Shown: positions 7,372 through 13,024 of the stretch, one piece after another
Layout of the letters: each line of letters begins with the position of its first letter
Numbering within the stretch: position 1 is the first letter of the stretch
Translations under genes and position numbers: made by a program
Origin: Sphingomonadaceae bacterium
GTDB taxonomy: Bacteria > Pseudomonadota > Alphaproteobacteria > Sphingomonadales > Sphingomonadaceae
DNA length: 15,003 nucleotides
Direction: 5' to 3'
Assembly: GCA_023384025.1 (NCBI GenBank)
Contig: JAHDXX010000017.1
Location: forward strand, 7,556 to 22,558
The notes under the pieces: generated by a model
Databases searched by the model: none
Told to the model about the DNA's origin: nothing
The model's input: the letters and a program-made list of their open reading frames with translations, nothing else

Positions 7372-8397
7372 TCACTCCGCCACCCGCCGCACCGGCACCG
7401 GGATATTGCAGATATCCGCGCCGCCGGCAGGCACGTTGAAGAACGGATCGCGGCGGTTGGCGCGGGCTTCGGCGTAGCGGGCGAAGGTTTCGCCTTCGGT
7501 CGAGAGGTATTCGAACCTCGGCTGCTCGGCGGAAGGCAGGTCGCTTGCCACGCGCACGGTCAGGATCGGGGTCCGCTTGTGCACCTCGTCCGGCCCGTAG
7601 AACCCCAGCGCGCCCTTGCCACGCGGGAGCGAGGAGAGGTGCTCCATCCCCTCGATCACCCGCCCGACCAGCGCGATGTTGCGGTCAAGGTGACGCGGCG
7701 CATGGCCGATCACGGTGTAGAGCTCCGCCCCCGAGCCGGTGTCCGGCGACAGGTTCCGCCCGACCCCGACCATGCCGTAGCAGTGGGTGGGCCAAGCAGA
7801 ATTGCCGTTATTGGCAATTGGCCAGCCATTGAGATGGTTAGCCCAGGCAAACTGGTCCCGCTGTAGTTCGTCATTACAACCGGTGAGGCTTATCGCACGG
7901 AAAGCATTGCATGATTGCGCAACACGAACGAGATCATCCCAAGGTTGCCATTCGAAAACCATAGCAGGGAGGTTGTCACTGGACACAGAATACTCAGCCT
8001 CCCCCACCACCTTCAGCCCCTCGGGCAGCGGCTTCGTCTCGCCGGTCGCTTCCGGGTTGTCGTAGTTCGGATCGCCCCACTGGACGACGTAGTTGTCCTG
8101 CACCCGGTTGACCGAGATCCCGTCGTACCAGCCAGAGCGCGCGAACAGGCGGATGTTGTCGATCCAGCCCTGGCTGAACGGCGGCGGCATCAGCTGGATC
8201 GTGACCTGCCGTGCGTTTCCTTCCACATCCGGCGCGAGCGTCATCACCAGCAGTTGTTCCGCCGGAATGGCCACCCATTCACCGGCCGCAGCCTGCGCAA
8301 CAATCTCGCCCGGCGAAGGGGCAGGGCCATCCTGCGCGGCGAGCGGCAGGGACAAGGCGAGGGCGGCGGTGGCGAGGAGGGTGTTTCTCATCGCCAT
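7372..8397 (-). CDS. Secreted cyclophilin-type peptidyl-prolyl cis-trans isomerase
   Basis: A 341-aa periplasmic protein that should catalyse cis-trans isomerisation of prolyl bonds. It starts with a signal peptide (MAMRNTLLATAALALSLPLAAQ). I prefer the ATG at 8397; ATG 8391 is possible and a TTG at 8412 is unlikely. The cyclophilin core shows GWYDGISVNRVQDNYVVQWGDPNY, with the catalytic Arg of the F-x-R-V region, and later GAELYTVIGHAPRHLDRNIALVGRVIEGMEHL, matching the family's FFIT...HLDG.ytvFG.V..G segment. Between them lies an insert of about 70 residues (about 7790-7990) whose codons are AT-richer than the flanks. It is longer than single-domain cyclophilins (about 160-190 aa). The stop codon abuts the repeat element. 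Confidence 0.9.
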   Translation of the reverse strand: MAMRNTLLATAALALSLPLAAQDGPAPSPGEIVAQAAAGEWVAIPAEQLLVMTLAPDVEGNARQVTIQLMPPPFSQGWIDNIRLFARSGWYDGISVNRVQDNYVVQWGDPNYDNPEATGETKPLPEGLKVVGEAEYSVSSDNLPAMVFEWQPWDDLVRVAQSCNAFRAISLTGCNDELQRDQFAWANHLNGWPIANNGNSAWPTHCYGMVGVGRNLSPDTGSGAELYTVIGHAPRHLDRNIALVGRVIEGMEHLSSLPRGKGALGFYGPDEVHKRTPILTVRVASDLPSAEQPRFEYLSTEGETFARYAEARANRRDPFFNVPAGGADICNIPVPVRRVAE

Positions 8398-8552
8398 GGT
8401 CTGCCACCGCAAAGTGCCTTGCGAAAGAGGGAACCCGCGTCTATCCGCGCGCTTTCTTGTTGGCCTATCGCGCTTTGCGCATCTTGAGGCCGAGGGTCAG
8501 TTACCGTGATCCCCGCACTCAAGTAGCGAAGCGATAGTGCAGACAAGGACGC

Positions 8553-8643
8553 GGAGCAGTGGCCGAGTGGTCGAAGGCGCACGCCTGGAAAGTGTGTATA
8601 CGGCAAAACCGTATCGAGGGTTCGAATCCCTCCTGCTCCGCCA
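8553..8643 (+). tRNA. tRNA-Ser (GGA)
   Basis: Complete class II tRNA. The acceptor GGAGCAG (8553-8559) pairs with CTGCTCC (8633-8639). The anticodon loop CTGGAAA gives GGA, reading UCC/UCU. A long variable arm with a 6-bp stem (ATACGG/CCGTAT) follows, then a standard T arm with TTCGAAT, discriminator G73 (8640) and encoded CCA (8641-8643). Its 3' end marks the left border of the accessory region, a usual place for island integration, but I see no second copy of the 3' end in the window. Confidence 0.97.
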
Positions 8644-9127
8644 AGTAATCCCACACAAGAAGATGTCTCAATATATCGCCAATGAGCATGAAGATATTCA
8701 TTAAATAAGATTTTGAGATAAATCAGGAACAATATTTGATATATTTTTCCCCATTTGCATTTTTGCCGATGGAAATTTTGGGCAAATATGAGGGTGAAAC
8801 CTGAGAGATTTGGGGGCGCCGGACAAAACTAGGACGCAACTTCTTCGTGTTTGCGGTTTTGAGACGCGTTTGCCCCTGTGGGTTCGAAACCGAGCGGGGT
8901 CCGACGTCAAGGCGCTCTCCATGTCCCGTCGGAAAGGAAGCTGACTTGGCGTAACACTTATGGTGCATGGCCCGGACTGCTATCGAGAGGACCCGGTTGT
9001 CGCTCCAGCGAGGGCTGAGCAAACCTTCATCACCGATCAGCAGCACGTGCCCATGTGTCCACATCCTCCGGACGACATGGCCATGGCTGCCATGCCGCGA
9101 TGGTAGCGGATCATCAGCCGGTCGCTG
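8644..9127. other. Region without recognisable gene after tRNA-Ser
   Basis: The first 150 bp are strongly AT-rich, unlike the rest of the window; the remainder has normal GC. A minus-strand open frame (8723-9064, 113 aa, with HVLLIGDEGLLSPRWSDNRVLSIAVRAMHHKCYAKSA) resembles nothing I know, and its last 50 residues have no protein-like pattern. At 8879-8889 the sequence GGTTCGAAACC resembles a T-arm, but no tRNA folds around it. The stretch looks like decayed accessory DNA. Confidence 0.5.
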
Positions 9128-9451
9128 TCAGAAATCACTGTCGGCGAGGATCGATTCGATGACCTTGCGATCGACCGGCAAGTGCGCTCCAGCCTCAAAG
9201 CTTGCACGGGCGCCGCAAGATACAAAGTCGGCATCCGGATAGACTTCAGGATCAGGCCGTCCATTCTCGATGACAAAGAGTTCGTCGCCGATCATGCGGA
9301 TCGCCGGTACGGGCCGGTCAGGGTGCGACCAGGTCGAAAGCCAGCCGGAATCGGGGTCGATCGTCAAGCCGCTCGCGTTGATGTAGCACGTATGTGACGT
9401 GCTCCCCAGATTGTTACCACTCAGAGGTAGAGTTTTGCTCCTTCTGCACTG
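9128..9451 (-). pseudogene. 3' remnant of an unknown gene, cut off near the IS end
   Basis: On the minus strand a frame runs from just after the transposase stop (9452-9454) to TGA at 9128-9130. It reads protein-like (YINASGLTIDPDSGWLSTWSHPDRPVPAIRMIGDELFVIENGRP in parts, ending VDRKVIESILADSDF). It contains no in-frame ATG, only a TTG at 9367 without an obvious ribosome-binding site, and its coding pattern seems to continue upstream of that TTG. I take it as the C-terminal part of a gene whose 5' end was lost on insertion of the IS or in a later deletion. The 5' part is not present on the far side of the IS. I do not recognise the family. The alternative is a short 79-aa gene starting at the TTG. 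Confidence 0.45.
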
Positions 9452-10282
9452 CTACCCAACCTTGGACCGCTCGGGTCTGGAGTTTTCCGCCTTGTTCAGG
9501 TCCGGTGGGCTGGTTTCACCGGCTGAGTTTGCCAGCATGATCGGGGGGATATTCCCGATCGCGCTGTGCGGTCGTTCTTCGTTGTAGTGTCTACGCCAGG
9601 CCTCCAGCTTTTCGCAAGCATCTTGCAGATTCAGGAACCAGTGAGCGTTCAGGCATTCGCTGCGCAGCTTGCTGTTGAACGCTTCGATAAAGGCATTGTC
9701 CGTGGGCTTGCCAGGGCGGGAGAAGTCCAGGATCACACCGCGTTGGTAAGCCCACAGATCCATGTCCCGAGAGATAAACTCACTGCCATTGTCCACCCTG
9801 ATCGTCTTCGGATAGCCGATCTTCCTGCATGCCTGATCCAGCGTGGCGACCACGTCCTCACCGCGATAGCTGAACCGGGGATCGATCACCGGCGATAGCC
9901 GGGAGAACGTATCCACCACCGTCAGGATCCGCAGCTTGCGACCAGTCGCCAGCTCATCGTGCACGAAGTCCATTGCCCAGACATCGTTCGGTCGGACCGC
10001 CGGCGCACGATCCTCTCGCAGCTTCGCCTTCACTCGCCGCTTGGGCGTCTTGTTGCGCAGCTGCAGGCCCAACTCCCTGTAAAGCCTGTAGACCTTCTTC
10101 AGGTTCACATGCCAACCGTCCCGACGCAGGATGTAATACACACGCCGATAACCATAGCGGACATGGGTCTCGCAGATCTCCTTGATGCGCTTCTTCAGAA
10201 AGGCCGGATCGGTTCGGCGGGACTGGTAGTGATAGGTCGACCGATCAAACTGCAAGGCAGAACATGCCCTACGGATCGTCAC
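9452..10282 (-). CDS. IS3-family transposase OrfB (DDE integrase domain)
   Basis: The catalytic part of the transposase, 276 aa from a GTG at 10282. In fact the same frame is open further upstream (reading KALRPDRKREIIDAVRQDWQ), so the working protein is probably an OrfAB fusion made by a -1 frameshift near the orfA end (about 10330-10345). An HTH_21-like region (HVRYGYRRVYYILRRDGWHVN) precedes the rve integrase core. The DDE triad is D105 (AMDFVHD), D164 (RVDNGSEF) and E200 (DNAFIEAFNSKLR), with 35 residues between the last two, as in retroviral-type integrases. The frame is intact. Its last four residues and TAG stop lie outside the left inverted repeat, so the end is provided by flanking DNA. 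Confidence 0.93.
   Translation of the reverse strand: MTIRRACSALQFDRSTYHYQSRRTDPAFLKKRIKEICETHVRYGYRRVYYILRRDGWHVNLKKVYRLYRELGLQLRNKTPKRRVKAKLREDRAPAVRPNDVWAMDFVHDELATGRKLRILTVVDTFSRLSPVIDPRFSYRGEDVVATLDQACRKIGYPKTIRVDNGSEFISRDMDLWAYQRGVILDFSRPGKPTDNAFIEAFNSKLRSECLNAHWFLNLQDACEKLEAWRRHYNEERPHSAIGNIPPIMLANSAGETSPPDLNKAENSRPERSKVG
9463..9491. repeat. Left terminal inverted repeat of the IS
   Basis: Begins TGGACCGCTCGGG and ends AGTTTTCCGCC, matching the reverse complement of 10633-10661 at 23 of 29 positions. It also encodes the C-terminal residues of OrfB (ENSRPERS). Confidence 0.85.
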
Positions 10283-10332
10283 CTGCCAGTCCTGCCGAAC
10301 AGCGTCGATAATCTCGCGCTTCCGATCCGGCC

Positions 10333-10599
10333 TTAGAGCTTTCGTTTGATGACATCCTGCAGCATTTCGCGGTCCAGCGTCAGGTCAGCGACGATCCGCT
10401 TCAGTCGGCCGTTCTCATCTTCCAGATCACGCAGACGTCGCATCTCCGACGGCATCAGCCCCGCGTATTTCTTCTTCCAGTTGAAGTAAGTCGCCTGGCT
10501 GATACCTGCCTTACGGCACACCTCCGCCACCGGCGTGCCTTCCTCGCCCTGCTTGATGACGAACGCCTTCTGCGCGTCCGTGAACTTCGATGCCTTCAT
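10333..10599 (-). CDS. IS3-family OrfA (HTH DNA-binding protein)
   Basis: An 88-aa protein with a helix-turn-helix of the transposase-8 type (FTDAQKAFVIKQGEEGTPVAEVCRKAGISQATYFNWKKKY) followed by a leucine-zipper-like coiled coil (MRRLRDLEDENGRLKRIVADLTLDREML) used for OrfA/OrfAB multimerisation. It binds the IS ends. ATG 10599 has a good ribosome-binding site (GAGGAG, about 8 bases upstream on the minus strand). It ends in TAA at 10333; the overlapping orfB frame lies at -1, as expected for programmed frameshifting. Confidence 0.93.
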   Translation of the reverse strand: MKASKFTDAQKAFVIKQGEEGTPVAEVCRKAGISQATYFNWKKKYAGLMPSEMRRLRDLEDENGRLKRIVADLTLDREMLQDVIKRKL

Positions 10600-10632
10600 G
10601 CCGTAACTCCTCGTCCAGCCAAGGATGTCTAC

Positions 10633-10661
10633 GGCGGAAAACTCTAGCTCGAAACGGTCCA
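10633..10661. repeat. Right terminal inverted repeat of the IS
   Basis: Read inward it begins TGGACCGTTTCGAG and ends AGTTTTCCGCC, pairing with 9463-9491. The orfA promoter would be in or next to it. Confidence 0.85.
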
Positions 10662-10681
10662 GTTTTCAGGTGGCAGAGCAG

Positions 10682-10734
10682 CGCCATTCCTCCCCGGCAG
10701 GGGGAGGGGGACCACGAAGTGGTGGAGGGGCACC
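10682..10734. repeat. GC-rich double-hairpin intergenic repeat
   Basis: Two hairpins lie in tandem: CCTCCCC (10689-10695) with GGGGAGG (10701-10707) around GGCAG, and ACCAC (10711-10715) with GTGGT (10719-10723) around GAA, followed by GGAGGGGCACC. From memory this layout recurs as an intergenic palindrome in many alphaproteobacteria; unverified here. Confidence 0.6.
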
Positions 10735-10756
10735 CTGATCTTACGCGCTGCGCCAG

Positions 10757-10803
10757 TTTGTTTCACGCAGAGGCCGCAGAGGAAAGGAGAGGCGCAGAGG
10801 GAG
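10757..10803. repeat. Single arm of the CGCAGAG-type repeat
   Basis: It contains TTTCACGCAGAG, a second CGCAGAGGA and GGCGCAGAGGG, and aligns along its length with the outer arms of the element at 7155-7371. The partner arm is missing, so this copy is truncated or of a solo type. Confidence 0.7.
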
Positions 10804-10809
10804 TTGGTA

Positions 10810-10847
10810 TAGTGTCCCCGGAATTCTGTAGTGTCCCCGGAATTCTG
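10810..10847 (+). repeat. Tandem 19-bp direct repeat
   Basis: TAGTGTCCCCGGAATTCTG occurs twice in direct succession (10810-10828 and 10829-10847) without mismatch. It may be a remnant of a transposon end or a REP-like unit; GTGTCCCCGGAATT is a string I associate with transposon-linked repeats, unverified. Confidence 0.8.
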
Positions 10848-10982
10848 AGTATGCTGGAAAGTGTGATTTGAAAGCGACTGACCTAAGGCAACGTCATGGC
10901 ATGAGGGTGGCATGCGATGCACCATTCGTCGCATTGTATCTTGATTCTTTAAGCTTTGCGCGTAAATGCATGCTTGCTGATT

Positions 10983-11080
10983 GCGAGTGAGAAACAGCAA
11001 CCCGCCCGAAAGGGTTTCGCGGATCGCGGAAGAAATGGGATCTCTCGCACATAGCCTCCCCTCGGGGAGGCTATTTTTTT
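10983..11080 (+). ncRNA. Candidate small RNA ending in a strong terminator
   Basis: No plus-strand coding frame leads to the terminator at 11051-11080, yet the 200 bp before it are rich in pairing. Visible pairings are a closing stem GCGAG (10983-10987) with CTCGC (11044-11048), an inner hairpin AACCC (10999-11003) with GGGTT (11012-11016), and further upstream a 7-bp stem with one bulge (10906-10923). A weak promoter-like pair is TTGATT (10941-10946) and TAAATG 16 bp later. The boundaries are guesses. The alternative is that the terminator insulates the opposing gene or is a remnant of a lost gene. Confidence 0.3.
11051..11080 (+). terminator. Intrinsic terminator (plus strand)
   Basis: ATAGCCTCCCC (11051-11061) pairs perfectly with GGGGAGGCTAT (11064-11074) around a 2-nt loop, and seven T follow (11074-11080). 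It has a T-run only on the plus strand. The stem overlaps the TAG stop of the opposing gene (11071-11073). Confidence 0.8.
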
Positions 11081-11586
11081 GGCTTGCTGATTTTTTCCCC
11101 ACGTACCGTCTTGTGAATCAATGTGCGGAAAGTGATTGAGGGTAAACGGCTTTTTGCTGGCAGATTGGGCTTCTCATATGCGCTGGCCACGAACATGACG
11201 GCATCCGCGCTCTTCAACTTGGCGCGCTCAACGTTGAAGAAGACTGCATAAGGCGGTCCGCCAAGGGGCTGTTCTATCAGCATGAAATTTCGCTTCTCGC
11301 TGAAATAGGCCCTGCCATTGCAGTGGTAGTGGATCATCGCCTTGAGGCCCTTGGAAGCGAGATATCGGTCCTGGCAAAAGCAACGAACCTCTCCACCTTC
11401 CTCATAGATGAATTCGGGTGGGTCGTCCTCCTTAGCCTCCCGCGTAAACGTATGACAGCTGAACGAGACCAGCACCCTATAGCCGCGCGTCCCTTCGCTG
11501 TGGGGTCTAAGCTCCACCATAAAGGGATCAAGATGCGAGCAGTCATACTCGACCTCGCCAATGATGATCGACCCGCGGGACGCCAT
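11071..11586 (-). CDS. Unrecognised 171-aa protein
   Basis: I do not recognise a named family. The protein has a regular alternation of strands and few helices. It begins with GEVEYDCSHLDPFMVEL, then YRVLVSFSCHTFTRE, a Cys-rich stretch (C69-F-C71 in EVRCFCQDRY), HYHCNGRAYFSEKRNFMLIE, and PPYAVFFNVERAKLKSADAVMFVASAYEK; the C-terminus is very basic (GEKISKPKK). There is no signal peptide or membrane segment, so it is probably cytoplasmic. The His/Cys residues (H18, C44, H45, C69, C71, H86, H88, C89) could bind metal, but no known motif fits. ATG 11586 has a weak GAAG-type ribosome-binding site about 10 bases upstream. It lies 38 bp downstream of the class II tRNA-like gene on the same strand and may share its transcript. 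From memory, similar hypothetical proteins occur in islands of alphaproteobacteria. Confidence 0.75.
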   Translation of the reverse strand: MASRGSIIIGEVEYDCSHLDPFMVELRPHSEGTRGYRVLVSFSCHTFTREAKEDDPPEFIYEEGGEVRCFCQDRYLASKGLKAMIHYHCNGRAYFSEKRNFMLIEQPLGGPPYAVFFNVERAKLKSADAVMFVASAYEKPNLPAKSRLPSITFRTLIHKTVRGEKISKPKK

Positions 11587-11624
11587 ATCACTTCACTTCT
11601 TTACCTAAGTAGGTTATAAAAACG

Positions 11625-11706
11625 TGCCCCCGCCCGGTATTGAGCCGGGAAGGCTAAAGGCCACCAGCATCCTATGCTGGCGCGCCTACCGTTTCGCCAC
11701 GGGGGC
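11625..11706 (-). tRNA. Class II tRNA-like gene, leucine-type body with AGG anticodon
   Basis: On the minus strand a full cloverleaf forms with every stem Watson-Crick: acceptor GCCCCCG (11706-11700) with CGGGGGC (11632-11626), a 3-bp D stem GCG/CGC with A14 and G18-G19 in the loop, anticodon stem CCAGC/GCTGG, a 14-nt variable arm (GGC-CTTTA-GCC), and T stem CCCGG/CCGGG. The discriminator is A73 and no CCA is encoded (CGT follows). The loop is ATAGGAT with U33, so the anticodon is AGG, which reads CCU (Pro). The body resembles bacterial tRNA-Leu, including the CCAGC/GCTGG arm familiar from tRNA-Leu(GAG). The T loop is CTCAATA instead of TTCRANY. It may be a functional mistranslating tRNA, a decoy or a pseudo-tRNA. 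Confidence 0.8.
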
Positions 11707-11913
11707 ACAGTCGTTAATGGGTTTTGCCCACCGGGTCGGTAGAGGTCCTAAGCTCTCCGATCCGGCCTGACCCTAAGGCTTCTGCCCGCAGCGCAAGTCA
11801 GTTTCTCGCGGCGCTCGAGCGATCATACGGGTGGCGGCATGGTTTCCTCCTATTCTTGAAATAGCCCTTTAGCTGGAAAGCGAAGGTGGCACAATAGGGG
11901 TGCTCACTAACTC

Positions 11914-11942
11914 TTGCGAATAATATTATTCTCCACTATATG
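11914..11942 (+). promoter_or_regulatory. Promoter with palindromic operator for the 259-aa gene
   Basis: TTGCGA (11914-11919) and TATATG (11937-11942) are 17 bp apart, each matching four of six sigma-70 consensus bases, and lie 29 bp upstream of the 11972 start. The spacer contains GAATAATATTATTC (11918-11931), a perfect 14-bp palindrome, well placed for a repressor. The gene product has a helix-turn-helix-like N-terminus, so autoregulation is possible (inference). Confidence 0.5.
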
Positions 11943-11971
11943 GCAATTTCTTCCAACGGAGACATCTCGCC

Positions 11972-12751
11972 ATGGCCGCACGAAGCCGAAGCCCGAATTA
12001 CCCAAGCGTCAGTTTGGGGGATGCGATCGAAATGATTCGAAAGGTCTACCAAGCCGAGAAGCGCGCCAAGTTTCCGCGCGAGACGCTCGCAAGTCATCTG
12101 GGGTATTCAAGCCTGAATGGCCGCGCGCTGTCGAAAATTGGCGCGATTAGAGCGTATGGCCTTATCGACGGTCGCGAGGATGCACTGTCGGTATCGCGCA
12201 CCGCGCTGGCAATTCTAGAGGCTCCCAAGGATAGCGCAGACTACGTTGATGCGCTTCATGAAGCGTTCAACGCCCCAAACCTCTATCAAAGCATCCTTGA
12301 GGAATACGGCGAGGACACGCCTAGTGAACAGACCCTGCGCTGGTGGCTGACCCAGCAGGGTTACGTTGGCGACGCAGCGGATAAAGCGCTATCTGCCTTT
12401 CTCGCAGGTCAAGAGCTTGTAAACTCCGCTGGTGGGAGGTACTCAAATGCGCGCCAATCGCAGGATGAACCGGCGCATGCAGCAACTGCGTCCGCACCGC
12501 GCCCTCGGGACGTGCCACCTGTACCCCGCATTGTAGAGGCGGTAGGTCGGACGTCGGTGGAGCCGGATTTCAAGATTCAGCTTGGCGATAACCGCTGGCT
12601 CCTAATTGAGGTCAAAGGCGGCAAGCCAAAAAGGATGGATTTCGTCAAGTTGGAGATGTTCGCGAAGTTCCAGAGAGGCCTTCTCGAGCTCGTGGACGAT
12701 AGTGTGTCCGAGAATGATAAAGGCGAAGAAGCAGACCCACTCTTCGAGTGA
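11972..12751 (+). CDS. Unrecognised winged-helix-like accessory protein
   Basis: A 259-aa soluble protein with no signal peptide or membrane segment. ATG 11972 follows GGAGA (11958-11962) at good spacing. Residues about 12-75 (LGDAIEMIRKVYQAEKRAKFPRETLASHLGY...SKIGAIRAYGLIDGREDALSVS) have the layout of a winged helix: two helices, recognition-helix-like segment, then a wing strand pair. Residues 85-150 add a helical domain (ALHEAFNAPNLYQSILEEYG...TLRWWLTQQGY). A flexible Ala/Pro-rich linker (160-185) leads to a C-terminal segment with DFKIQLGDNRWLLIEVKGGKP; the D...EVKG spacing recalls a PD-(D/E)xK nuclease core, but the domain is too short to claim that. The tail is acidic. I recall similar island-borne hypotheticals with a DNA-binding-like N-terminus; no function is known to me. 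Confidence 0.8.
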   Translation: MAARSRSPNYPSVSLGDAIEMIRKVYQAEKRAKFPRETLASHLGYSSLNGRALSKIGAIRAYGLIDGREDALSVSRTALAILEAPKDSADYVDALHEAFNAPNLYQSILEEYGEDTPSEQTLRWWLTQQGYVGDAADKALSAFLAGQELVNSAGGRYSNARQSQDEPAHAATASAPRPRDVPPVPRIVEAVGRTSVEPDFKIQLGDNRWLLIEVKGGKPKRMDFVKLEMFAKFQRGLLELVDDSVSENDKGEEADPLFE

Positions 12752-13024
12752 AAGTGGCTCCGCTAGTCTCGCACTGCTGAAATCGGATTATACGCCTCGC
12801 AGCTTGTTTGCTCCGCGTGATCCAAACGCTACAAAGCCAGACCAAGGGAAGACTAAATTCAAAATTGCCCTGTCCACCAGAAAGGAAATTGGCGGCGCTC
12901 TAGCGCTGACATTGCCGACTTGAGGCTACGAAATAGCGCTTGGTGAAACGTCGGTCATCATATCAGACGACTCGGTCCAAACTTCCGCTAGGTCCTCCAT
13001 TAGCCAACACTACCACATACACCC

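Larger units (their letters stand above)
9463..10661 (-). mobile_element. IS3-family insertion sequence (IS407-like group)
   Basis: A 1199-bp element bounded by 29-bp terminal inverted repeats, 23 of 29 identical, both starting TGGACCG and ending AGTTTTCCGCC (9463-9491 and 10633-10661). It carries orfA and orfB on the minus strand in the usual overlapping-frame arrangement. Flanks do not match (ACCT on the left, GTTT on the right), so no target-site duplication is visible, suggesting rearrangement after insertion. Length, gene order and OrfA/OrfB sequence fit the IS407 group; I cannot name the exact element. Confidence 0.9.

Noticed and set aside
7151..7375. Small frames with FTQRRRGKRETQ / LCVSLFPLRLCV type peptides
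   Set aside because: They are translations of the inverted-repeat element, not genes.
8879..8889. GGTTCGAAACC resembling a tRNA T arm, possible second att site
   Set aside because: No acceptor or other arms fold around it and it does not match the tRNA-Ser 3' end beyond the common TTCGAA core.
8723..9064. Minus-strand 113-aa frame as a gene
   Set aside because: The first third is protein-like but the rest runs into AT-rich DNA without pattern; not enough to support a CDS.
9429..9445. TAGAGTTTTGCTCC outside the IS, similar to the inner part of the terminal repeat, suggesting an extended left end
   Set aside because: Similarity is only about ten bases and lacks the TGGACCG tip; probably chance.
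10810..10847. Tandem repeat as a CRISPR array
   Set aside because: The units are directly adjacent without spacers and there are only two.
12606..12923. Plus-strand frame overlapping the end of the 259-aa gene and running 170 bp beyond it, a possible frameshifted C-terminus
   Set aside because: The in-frame end of the 259-aa protein looks natural (acidic tail, stop), and the alternative frame shows no family I know; there is no slippery site evident.
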